A stretch of DNA of 64,000 bases from Bimuria novae-zelandiae CBS 107.79 (taxonomy: Eukaryota > Ascomycota > Dothideomycetes > Pleosporales > Didymosphaeriaceae), in assembly GCA_010015655.1 (NCBI GenBank), contig ML976659.1, forward strand, positions 1-64,000, given 5' to 3'. Both the position numbers and the translations under genes were made by a program. The notes beneath the pieces are model-generated. The model did no database searches, was not told the DNA's origin, and saw only the letters and a program-made list of their open reading frames with translations. Shown piece by piece: positions 47,788 to 57,476 of the stretch; position 1 is the stretch's first letter; each line of letters starts with the position of its first letter.

Positions 47788-48770
47788 ATGTCCAGTCCAA
47801 TACTACGCTTGCTACGCCGCTCAGATACTGCTCGAATACTCCCTCTATTCCGTTCCACCCTTTCCGGCGTACGCCATTCCAGTTCCTGCACACCAACCCT
47901 TCCGAATCACAGGACACAAGCACATTTACCAAACATCATGTCCACCCCGCAACAACCTTCCGACATGCTCAAGACCGCCGAAGCGGGCTGGCATGACGAC
48001 GACATTGCGCAAAAGTACGCCCGCGCCGAAGCCGCCACGCGCCCCTACGCCTCCCTCTTTCTCGAAAAGGCCAAATTCGTGTCCAACATGACTACATCCG
48101 ACGCCGCCATCCATGCGCTCGACCTCGGCTGCGGCACCGGCGCCGTCACCGCCACCATCTACGAGACCGTGCCCCGCGCCCACTGGCCTAAACTCCACGT
48201 CCTCGCCGGCGACATCAGCGAGCCCATGCTGTCCTATCTCTCCGCTCGCGGTGAGAAAGCTGGCTGGCCTAATCTCACTACACAGATCGTGGACGCGGCG
48301 GATATCCAGCTTGATGAGGAGCGTTTCACGCACGTGTTCGCCAATGCGATTATCTTCTCCTTGCCCCTGGGGGTACTGGGACAGTACTTCAGGATACTTG
48401 GGCCGGGCGGGTTCATCGCCGTGTCGACGTGGGCCGCGCTGCCGTGGTACGTTTTCGTCGAGCGGGCTGTCGCGCGTCTGCCTTCTGGCCGCAAAGTCGA
48501 GCTCCCGCCGGCCGAGACCTTCCGTTCGAAGCTGACGCGGGGAAATCCGTGGCACGAGGAATCTTATGTGAAGGAGCAGCTTGAGCAGGCGGGGTTTAAG
48601 GATGTAGGAGTTACGAAGGAGAAGAGGAGGATTCAGGTGGGGACGCCGGCACAGTTTATGGATACGATGACGATGCCGATGACTTTGGTAGCGGGAGAAT
48701 GGGAAAAACGGGTTAGGGAGGAGGTGTTGGGTGCGATGAGGGCGGTGGTGGTTGAGGAGGCGGGGGGTGA

Positions 48771-48817
<47 letters not shown>

Positions 48818-48828
48818 GGAAGAAGTGA
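47788..48828 (+). CDS. Class I SAM-dependent methyltransferase with poly-Gly tail
   Basis: A single-exon 346-residue model. The SAM-binding motif LDLGCGTGAVT is followed by LAGDISEPMLSYL (acidic loop), QIVDAADIQLDEERFTHVFANAIIFSLP and LGPGGFIAVSTWAALPWYVFVE. The first 50 residues (MSSPILRLLRRSDTARILPLF...) are Arg/Ser/Leu-rich without acids, like a mitochondrial presequence; a second in-frame ATG at 47938 would make the cytosolic form. The C-terminus is odd: a run of 43 G (48774-48816) encodes 14 Gly, then WKK and stop. One extra or two fewer G would instead give a longer tail starting VEEVKMEVFGRAEKGG. Substrate unknown. Confidence 0.88.
48774..48816. repeat. 43-nt guanine homopolymer in coding sequence
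   Basis: An uninterrupted run of 43 G near the 3' end of the methyltransferase gene. Length is critical for the reading frame after it and is prone to sequencing or replication slippage. Confidence 0.95.
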
Positions 48829-49104
48829 AGATGGAAGTATTCGGGAGAGCTGAGAAGGGTGGTTTTGGTGGTTGTGAAGCATAGACTCTAGGTATTGCTG
48901 TTGAGAATCGCTGTTTTTCTTAGTGAAATGTTTGTGATACGGAGAACCTGTACGGTGCAAAGGAAGTATGGACAGCGTCTCATGGGGCGAGATGGCGTCA
49001 GTAGAAAGATGACTGCAGCGAAGGGTCTGGATAAAGCAATCAATTTTTTTTGGGACTCGTGAATTGTACCTGACACTTCCACTTGCAACAGTCGTGTAGC
49101 ATTG

Positions 49105-49593
49105 TCCTGCCGAGAAGAGGGCACGCGGTATATCCGAGACACAGGAGTCTCAGAGGACCAAGTTGGCATGATCCGCGCCGATGCCCTCGATCCAGAAGCT
49201 ATCGTCAAACACCCTGACGCCCAGCGCGTGATCGATTTCAGCAAGCCGGTTGCGGTTATGATGTTCGCGCTGGTACATTTCTGGACTGCGGCGCAGTATA
49301 CCGCTGTGTTAGGGTATTGGAAAGTAAGGTTGGTTAGGGGAAGCGCCTTTGTGATGACGCACGGTACAGGAGATGGAAGAGATGTAGGGTCGTTGGATGG
49401 GTTGCTGGAAGTGTATGCGCAGACGTCTACGCCGTTTATACCCAGGTCGAGAGAGGAGATCGAGCGAGGGTGGACGCTGGTCCAGCCAGGGCTTGTGCGG
49501 CCGCATCTTTGGAAGGCCGAAGAGATGGTGGAGGATAGGGAGATTTGGCCTTTTTCGAAGATGTGGTGGGTTGCAGTGGGGTTTTTAGACTGA
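49105..49593 (+). pseudogene. 5'-truncated Methyltransf_19-like gene fragment
   Basis: An open frame of about 160 codons without a plausible ATG start (the first in-frame ATG is internal at 49168). It reads MIRADALDPEAIVKHPDAQRVIDFSKPVAVMMFALVHF, then MTHGTGDGRD, STPFIPRSREEIERGWTLVQPGLVRPHLW. This is the C-terminal half of the SAM-methyltransferase family common in actinobacteria (SAV2177/Methyltransf_19). The N-terminal half with the SAM-binding glycine motif is absent upstream, where a T8 run and unrelated sequence lie instead. It is probably a decaying remnant of a transferred gene, or the terminal exon of a gene whose 5' part I cannot find. Confidence 0.65.
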
Positions 49594-51119
49594 TTGGATT
49601 GATCGGAAGTAATACGATGATGGGAGGTATGATACGATATGGTGTGAAAACAGAAGCTACGTAGAAATTAAATAGGTACTATAATGTTATCAATTTCCAG
49701 ACTCATAGCAAATTCAACTACTTAGAATGTCAGCTTCGCTTTAGAATTTATGTCTGGTTAGTTAACTATCTAATATATTCCGCCGCAAATGGTTCTGCAT
49801 CATCGGCTCTGCCCTTGGGCTGAGATCGGTAACATTGTTGGAGCAATGGCACAGAACGTCGACACAAGGTTTGATCGCTACAAATACCATTAATAGTGGT
49901 GCAGCATTCGGTGAGATTTCTTTCCAAATTCAGCGCGATAAAGAGCACCAAAGGGCGCTTCGGAGCGAAATATATCTGCAACCAACAGAAAATGTCAATC
50001 ACGAGACCATTCCACTAAATTGTTCAACGGCCAAGCATGCAGTATTTATGGAGCTGCTACTCGCGGGAAGCCAGAAATCCTTGTACCCCACTCCAATCCG
50101 TGGGTGCGCACGCTGTTGAGCCAGCAATGCGCCACGCCTACCGCGCGTTCGTACCATGGAATTCCGCACTGCCACGCTCCTGCCAACCACAACTTACCAC
50201 CAGGCACCCAGTCAACAACTAAACTAGTACCATCATATCTGTTGTCCTTTCATTTTCTGCTGCCTAGACCATGCTTTCTTTCCACCGTCTTCACACTCCC
50301 TTACTGTCCACACACTCGTTCACTTTCCACTCAAGCGCTTGTCCGCACACTCGATCAAACGGCGATAATTGTCGCAGACAGTAGACTTTAAGGTTGAAAG
50401 AGTTTGCAAAAAATGTCTCCATCAATAAACGTGTACGATCCTTCAGCTGCAATAGGCCGATGCCGTCCTGGTGAGCGCACGATCGAGACGTGCTCGTGTC
50501 CGCTGGGATTGGGGCTGGTATCCAGACCGTTTATATCTAGAGTCAGTCGTTTCAGCTTGTTTCCAAATCTCCATGGTTGATTGTTTACAGGACCGCGCGA
50601 TAAATCCTCGTGTTACAGTCATCGAAAAGCAGGAGAACGGCGTGACGCTTCAGATAAGGGAGGGTACGGGAGATGTTAAAAATGAGACTTCGAATACGTG
50701 AATGACGAGAGAGGCTGGGGTGATGTTTTCCGCTGCTGTGGGGACATCGGGAGGCGAGTGAAATGAGTCTTGCTTGGGAACCTATGTTCTGGCGGAATAG
50801 GGGCACTCGAGCAGCGCTGGCCTTTTTGCTGCAAGAGAGATTACGGTCAACGGAATTTCACGATCAGGTCTCCCGGAGATCCTACAAGCTGGGAGGATCG
50901 AGGACCGGTCATCAACATGCCGGACTAGACCTTCCCAGGTCTCGCAATCACCCCAGAGGTCTCTAAGCTTCTAGTGAAAATCGGAAGAAAAAAGTGGTAC
51001 CTAACCTGGAGCATAATATGTGCTTGAGGGCCATAAACCAAATGTTGCTATGAAACACAGCTTAGACACTGATCTAAGAGATCATTCACATCCTCACTCT
51101 GCCGGCTTTCTGTCCCGGA
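49594..51119. other. Intergenic with possible eroded coding remnants
   Basis: 1.5 kb without an intact gene. Around 50475-50650 two frames give RDVLVSAGIGAGIQTVYI and INPRVTVIEKQENGVTLQ, faintly like an FAD monooxygenase N-terminus; too weak to call. Confidence 0.35.
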
Positions 51120-51858
51120 TCATAGTCTAGATCTTGATGTCAGGCTTCCATTCAACTCTCCTGGCACAGTGATGTTGCGCTCACTATTCGTTACGAAGCC
51201 AAACTTCTCATACAAACGGACACCATTGTCGTTTGACACAAGAATAGTCTATTGGAAGTTAGACGCGGAGCCAATCCAGAGATTGCTACAATCTTACTGC
51301 AGCGTGTTTGTCATCGGCAATCTTAAGCCCAGATTCAACTAAAGACGAGCCTACTCTCTTCCGCTACCACTCCGGCTCGACGGCCATCATAGCCAGCCCT
51401 ACTAAATATACCCATTAGCAACCCACTCGGCACCATGAAACGACCATCCATTTACACCTACCCAAAAGGGGAAGCTCATTCTCCTCCCACAACCTATTCT
51501 CATCTTCCGCGAAAGATCTCTGCAGCGCCTGCGCATACGCCATATCGGACTCAGTCTCCCACGTCCCGGGCGGCCCATCGATATCGTAAGGCGGCGGCTT
51601 CTGCTCAACGCACATGTTCCACATGGCACTTCCTACGATCTCGCCCGTCTCGGTATCGACAACCTTCTCCCAGAAAACAGTGGGTGCGACGCTTTTGATG
51701 AAAAGCATTCTTTCAACATTCAGTTGGAAGCCTTCCTCGGTCAAAGAGCGCGGGAAGATGGCGTTGATTTATTCATCTTTGCCGGCGTAGCATTTGAAAA
51801 GCATGGAGAGCTTGGCTTTGATGTCTGCGTTGTTGGCTGCTTCTACTTTGAAGGGCAT
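51120..51858 (-). pseudogene. GNAT N-acetyltransferase pseudogene
   Basis: From the ATG at 51858 it reads MPFKVEAANNADIKAKLSML, then a TAA stop in the middle of a conserved stretch (AGKDE-stop-INAIFPRSL). It continues with EGFQLNVERMLFIKSVAPTVFWEKVVD, VGSAMWNM and ENELPLLG. Further on, pieces SLVESGLKIADDKHAA and VSNDNGVRLYEKFGFVTNSERNITVPGEL appear in shifted frames, the latter being the GNAT C-terminal motif, ending at a stop at 51120-51122. The segment between ELPLLG and LVESG (normally LNMLVVHPEHQRRGIG, the acetyl-CoA loop) is unreadable. One nonsense codon plus a damaged cofactor loop indicate an inactive gene. Confidence 0.75.
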
Positions 51859-52316
51859 GGTGCTTGGAGTCTGGTGAGAGGAATGATATGGCAATTAGAT
51901 GAAAAAAGCAAGAAAGATTCTTAGCCAGTGTTTAAAGTGACACTAGATTATAAAGATATCTGAAGAACTTGGTGGGCAGGTAAGGCAGTCATGCGGCACG
52001 GCCATTGTGGACGTAGGGAATCTGTATGTCGGATCGCGGTTCTGTTCCCGCATCGAATCAACCGTAATACATCCGCAACATGGGATTCCGTAATCCTTGG
52101 TGAATATAAATTACGTGAAGCTACATCATAGATGGGGTACTCCCCTAAAAATATTGCGATGACTCTTGTTGTAAACAACGGCCACAATTGAATAATCTAC
52201 TTCGCAAATCCGTTCATCGCAAATGTGCAAATATTTGCGGATTCCAAAAGAATAAGTCGACAACATTTGTTCAGCGACAAAGGACCATGTAAGGAAGAAG
52301 CACAGGACAAAAAAGA
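51859..52316. other. Intergenic
   Basis: Nothing recognised between the acetyltransferase relic and the tRNA gene. Confidence 0.35.
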
Positions 52317-52398
52317 TGCCCACACCCCGAATCGAACGAGGGATCTTCGCATTTCGCATAGATACGAGTGCGACGCTGTACCACTAAGCCATGCGGGC
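52317..52398 (-). tRNA. tRNA-Thr (anticodon CGU) with short intron
   Basis: 82 nt on the minus strand. The acceptor GCCCGCA pairs with TGTGGGC, discriminator A. The D-arm is GCTTAGTGGTACAGC, the anticodon stem TCGCA/TGCGA, loop CTCGTA-N, and the T-arm CCTCG-TTCGATT-CGGGG. Without removing about 10 nt after the base 3' of the anticodon the loop would be too large, so a canonical position-37/38 intron is present. It reads ACG codons. It sits at the edge of the RIP-rich end region. Confidence 0.9.
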
Positions 52399-52840
52399 TT
52401 GATTAACGACTGTTACCATCGATGAAAAAGTTTGTCAATGTTCCATAAATATAACATAATGTAAAATTTGGTAGGCGTCTGACTCACACAGCTTCCATAC
52501 AGTGCGCGAACATGCATGTGCGGGGCTAAAGACACGTATAGCGTAGCGGAAAAAAGTCAGGTAGTACCATGCTAGTGGGCGGGTCCATTTCTGCATCAGA
52601 GACTGGTGCGCCGCGTGGGGCATCCTCATACTCTAACTAACGTCCATCCCTGTTAGTCGAATATCCCTTCGCGCAGAACTACTAACACTGTTTAAGCACG
52701 TTACGCCCAAACCACATAGACTCGTAGATTTAAGTAGATCTTTATTTATCCTATAAATCTACCTATAACTATTATAAGTCTTAAATAGTAAAATTATAAT
52801 AGTTTTAGGTGCGTAAATAAGTCTTTCGTGTTAAGTTCTA
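52399..52840. other. Intergenic, turning AT-rich
   Basis: Normal sequence up to about 52720, then TpA-rich RIP-like DNA. No gene. Confidence 0.4.
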
Positions 52841-53290
52841 TGTTACGGACCTGCCTTGGTACCGTAAGGCAGGTTACCTTGGGGGCGCGGTTATAGTTAA
52901 TGGAAGTACAGGCAGAGGTCAATGGTTGATCGCCAATAGATCACATGCGATATGGATTCCAAACGAGGATGTCGAAGGCAAGTGATACCTTGGTCAAAGG
53001 ATTGTGGAAATTGACGATAAAGACTATCTAACGAGCGTACTAGTAGCTATATACTTAAGAAATACGAGGTAGCCCTATAGCTCTGTAACTCTGCCTACAG
53101 AGTTACTAAGTTCCCCTCTGTGACTCTGCCTACAGAGTCGCAGAGTCCGACTTGCCGACTCTGTTGGCGCTGCGACAGAGTTCCGTCACGTGTTCGCTAA
53201 CAATCTTGGCCAAGGCGTCAGAACCTTGGCTAGCGCCGTTCCCCGCCATCCGTCTTCATCTACCTTGTGAGGCGTAGCCGTAACATTCTA
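52836..53290. mobile_element. Solo LTR with 5-bp target duplication
   Basis: A 445-bp unit (52841-53285) begins TGTTACGG and ends CCGTAACA, an 8-bp terminal inverted repeat. TTCTA flanks it on both sides (52836-52840 and 53286-53290). No internal coding region is present, so this is the product of LTR-LTR recombination. It is less RIP-mutated than its surroundings. Inside it three small palindromes follow one another (53085-53181). The element family was not identified. Confidence 0.9.
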
Positions 53291-54081
53291 AAGCCGCAAC
53301 GATAATACACCCCTAGTTTACCTCTTATAGAAGCGTAACTAGCTTATTCGGAGGTCCTATACTATTCTTAGTAAACTAAAGAAGCTATAGCTATCTAATA
53401 AAGTCTTGCAGTCTCTGTCTAGGTGCACTCAAAGTTTGTCTAGCTCAGTGTGCTAGTCCTTCGCGTTTAGCGAGACAACTTAGAACGCTGACATAGCAGG
53501 ATTACGAACGCTTAGCGGCCTATAATATACGACTGCGCTATGCTAAAAGAGCTAAAGTTGTGGCGCAAAGCTCTAAAAGGTTGCCGCTACAGTTTTACCG
53601 GGTGCTGCTTAGGCGCGCGTAGTTAGTAACGTTAGCTACCTATTCTTAAAAGCAGACTCGAGGTCACTACAACCACGAATATGGACACAGCTAAACAGGC
53701 GTCAAGCTCTAAGCGCGTTAATGTTTAGGTTCTTATCAACAGCGCCAAGGACCTCATATCCTCTGCAGTTTTCGATGTAGACGCGGTTTAGCCTTGCAAG
53801 CGGTGCATCGCACATGCATAAAGCCACGCCTTACCCCGCCTGAGAATTCAGCGAAAAGGCAGCAACCTCAGCTCGCGACATCTCAACATCCCACAGAATC
53901 CTGCTAGTATGTAAGCTGGTGCAGCTATTCGTTATTCTTTCTATATGCTAACTATCCACTATTAGCACGAAAGCAGCTACCATAGCGAGAGCGGACGCCC
54001 GCGCGACCTGGCCACTGAGTTCAGCCTCTCGATCGAGTCCTCTTCTCATCGCATGTAACTACCACACACCTACACGAAATT
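53286..54081. other. Relic DNA and promoter of the HET-NACHT gene
   Basis: Mixed composition, partly RIP-mutated up to about 53650, then normal. No gene is seen before the ATG at 54082. Confidence 0.4.
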
Positions 54082-57000
54082 ATGCGGCTCCTGCAGTACA
54101 GCGAAAGCGGAGAGCTCAGTATCCATAGCTTTGACGATGGCGCGATACCTCGCTATGCGATACTTTCACACACCTGGGGAGCAGATGGAGACGAGGTGAC
54201 GTTCGCAGACCTTGAAATAGGTGGTGGCAGGGCTAAGCCGGGCTACGAGAAGATTGTCTTCTGCGGAAAACAGGCGCGGCAAGACGGATTGCAGTACTTC
54301 TGGATCGACACGTGCTGCATTAACAAGACCAACAAGACTGAGCTTGCCTTCACCATCAGGTCAATGTTCCGCTGGTATTGCAACGCAGCTCGATGTTATG
54401 TTTATTTATCGGATATCTCTAACCAGCCTTTGGTGGTTAACCGAGGCCACTCCGATTCACAATGGCTTATCTGGATCTGGATGCTCTCTGTTCTCTACTC
54501 TCTGTTAGGATGCTACAACAGCACAATTCAGCGCTTCTTTTACTCGCGGCGTGTTCCCTATCCTTCTATAGGTGGCGAAACTGTATACAGCCAGCAGGAG
54601 TTGCAATCCACGCTTCAGAGGAGCAGATGGTTTACCCGTGGGTGGACGTTGCAGGAGCTTCTTGCACCATCTACAGTACAGTTCTTTTCTAAAGAAGGGA
54701 TCGAGCTTGGTGATAAGCTCTCGTTGGCAAAGGAATTGCAAAAAGTCACAGGCATCCCTAGTTCAGCGCTGCAAGGCAGACCTTTGTCTGACTTCGACGT
54801 TCATGAACGCATCTCGTGGAGTGAACCTCGCACCACAAAAATTCCAGCAGATCGCGCATATTCCCTAATGGGGATTCTCGGCGTCAGCTTGTCCCCAATT
54901 GACGGTGAGAGTCCAGCTGAAGCCATGAAACGGGTTATAGATGAAGTCGACAAGCAGAACAAGTGTGTCCAAGACTTGCGTTCCAGCAACCCGCGTGACG
55001 ATAAGACGCGCATTGAGGAGACTAAAGGCGGGCTGCTCGCGGATGCCTACCGCTGGGTTCTCGACAACGATACCTTCCAGCAATGGCAGCAAGACGCAAA
55101 GAGCCGACTACTATGGGTAAAAGGTAATCCTGGCAAAGGAAAGACAATGCTGCTTTGTGGCATTATCGACGAGCTGTACAACTCACTGCCTAACAATGCA
55201 CTTCTAGTGTACTTCTTCTGTCAAGCGACCGACTCGCGCATTAACAGCGCCACGGCCGTGCTGCGAGGGCTGTTGTACATGCTCGTGAGCCAGCAACCGT
55301 CACTTGTATCTCACATCCGTAATAGGTACAATCGCGCAGGCAAAGCCTTGTTCGACGACGCAAATGCCTGGGTCGCCTTGACGGAGATCTTCGCGGACGT
55401 GCTACGAGACCCACAGCTAAGAACTACATACCTGATAATCGATGCGCTAGACGAGTGTGTTACTAATCAATCGGAACTGCTTAATTTTGTCGCAAAGCAG
55501 TCGTCTGTCTCATCCTGCGTCAAGTGGATCGTCTCAAGTCGCAACTGGCCAGCTATCGAAGAACAGTTGGAGCAGGCACAGCACCAAGCGAGGCTCAACC
55601 TTGAGCTGAACGCGAAGTCGGTCGCAGCAGCAGTTAAGACCTTTATCCATCAGAAAGTGTGTCAGCTGGCGCAAGAGAAGCGCTATACACCAGAGATCCA
55701 AAATGCCGTGCTCCAGCACTTGACGTTAAACGCGAATGATACCTTTCTATGGGTAGCATTAGTGTGCCAAGAATTAGAGAGGACCGAAAATTGGGACGTA
55801 CAAGAGAAGCTAGCCTTATTCCCGCCTGGGCTGGACTTTTTGTACAAGCGAATGATAGACCAAATAAGCTGCTCTGGCAGCGCTAAGATCTGTCTGCAGG
55901 TTCTGGCTTCAACTGCAGTCTTATATCGACCTGTTACGATTCGTGAACTAATTGAGCTTGCTGAGCAGCTTACGCGTTTCGTTAACGATCTAGAGTCAGT
56001 GCGCAAGATCGTCAGCCTCTGTGGATCGTTCCTTACTCTCCGAGATGACACGGTCTACTTTGTGCATCAGTCTGCCAAGGACTTCCTCTTTGCAAAGGCG
56101 TCTAACGAGGTCTTTCCAAATAGTGTAGAAGATACCCACCGGGCTATCTTTTTAACCTCGCTGGCGCGTCTATCTGGAACGTTGTGCAGGGACATGTACA
56201 GCTTAAAAGCGCCCGGATGTGCTATCGAGAACGTCAAACCACCGTATGCGGACCCCTTAGCAGCGTCACGTTACCTGTGTGTCTACTGGATCGACCATCT
56301 ATATGACTCGAACGCCAAGTCTTTGGCTGGTAGGGTTAATAGCCTGCAGGCCAGGGACGTGGTTAACGAGTTTTTAAAGAAGAAGTACATCTATTGGCTA
56401 GAAGGGCTTAGTCTTTGCAAGAGCGTGGGGAGAGGTGTAGTGTCCATGGCAAAGTTGTGGTCAGTCGTGCAGGTATGACATACAGAAAGCGTATACTTAA
56501 ATATGATAAAGGTTAAATAACCTAGACGCTAACGTAACTAGGACGTGGAAGATCAAGATGAGCTTACCCAGCTTGTTTATGATGCACGGCGGTTTGTTAT
56601 GTATCACCAAAGAGCAATTGAGAGCTTCCCGCTCCAGACGTATACATCTGCGCTGTTGTTTAGTCCAACAACTAGTCTAATTAGACGGCTGTTTCACCAT
56701 GAAGAGCCAAAAAGCATTAGGATCAAGCCAGAAATGAGTGACAGCTGGAGCGCGTGCCTGCAGACGCTCGAGGGCCATAGCCACAGCGTCACGTCGGTGG
56801 CCTTCTCCCACGACTCGGCGAGGCTGGCGTCGGCGTCGAACGACCGCACCGTCAAGATCTGGGATGCGAGCAGCGGCGCGTGCCTGCAGACGCTCAAGGG
56901 CCATGGCAGCGTCAGCTCAGCTAATCTTGTCTCGATACTTGCGTCGCTACACTCTGAAACTGTGACAAACTCCCAGCAACCTATCCGTCAGGGACCAGCG

Positions 57001-57153
57001 ATTAGCTCAGATATCACCTGGATTTCTAATAACAATCAGAATTTGTTATGGCTTCCAACAGAATATCGACCAAGCTGCTCAGCTATCTCAAGGACATGTG
57101 TTGGTCTTGGTACAGGGTCTGGAAAGGTTTGGATATATTACTTTATGTATTAA
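54082..57153 (+). CDS. HET-NACHT-WD40 protein (HNWD, NLR-like), short WD array
   Basis: Two exons (54082-56472, 56542-57153), 1000 residues; the 69-nt intron has GTATGA, branch GCTAAC and TAG. The HET domain is at the N-terminus: YAILSHTWGADGDEVTFADL, YFWIDTCCINK, RSRWFTRGWTLQELLAP, DRAYSLMGILGV. The NACHT ATPase follows, with P-loop VKGNPGKGKT (about 348-356) and Walker B LIIDALDEC (about 453-461). The WD part has only one full 42-residue unit (CLQTLEGHSHSVTSVAFSHD...VKIWDASSGA) and the start of a second, then the family tail ENLLWLP-like NLLWLPTEYRPSCSA. Relatives control heterokaryon incompatibility and regulated cell death. The frame is intact although RIP relics lie on both sides. Confidence 0.93.
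56752..56906 (+). repeat. WD40-encoding 126-bp repeat, about 1.2 copies
   Basis: GCGTGCCTGCAGACGCTC starts at 56752 and again at 56878, exactly 126 bp apart; the copies differ by G/A in the next codon. It is GC-rich compared with the rest of the gene. Confidence 0.85.
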
Positions 57154-57476
57154 CGTATTTAAAAGCTTTACCTATTCTTCTCCTATATTATTTTTCTAAA
57201 TCGGCATTTGTAGAGGGCCAGAGATGTATATGTATATATACATGTTAATTATTTGCCACATCGAAGCTTCGTGAATCTTACGAGAGCGACATAGCCACTC
57301 AATACTTATAATTTTAGAGCGAAGCTTCTGGAAGTATATCTCACACCTCACGCTATGTATAGCATGGTGTATAATGCAGGCCGCTAGGTGTATAATACGC
57401 TACCGTAAGCGCCCCAGGCTTTCTTGCCGCGACTGGCTGCTTAGTCATTCCTGCTGAGTCACCTGGTTTCCAACGA
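57154..57476. other. AT-rich spacer
   Basis: 3' flank of the HNWD gene. Nothing recognised. Confidence 0.35.

Noticed and set aside
47926..48960. 344-codon minus-strand ORF across the methyltransferase
   Set aside because: Antisense of a clear methyltransferase; its poly-Pro run is only the complement of the G run.
50406..50703. Possible FAD monooxygenase N-terminus
   Set aside because: Fragments such as VLVSAGIGAGI and NPRVTVIEKQENG are suggestive, but they are in different frames without proper splice sites or the full GxGxxG context.
53041..53181. CRISPR-like repeat array
   Set aside because: The ACTCTG/CAGAGT units are palindromes within an LTR of a eukaryotic genome, with irregular spacing and no spacers.
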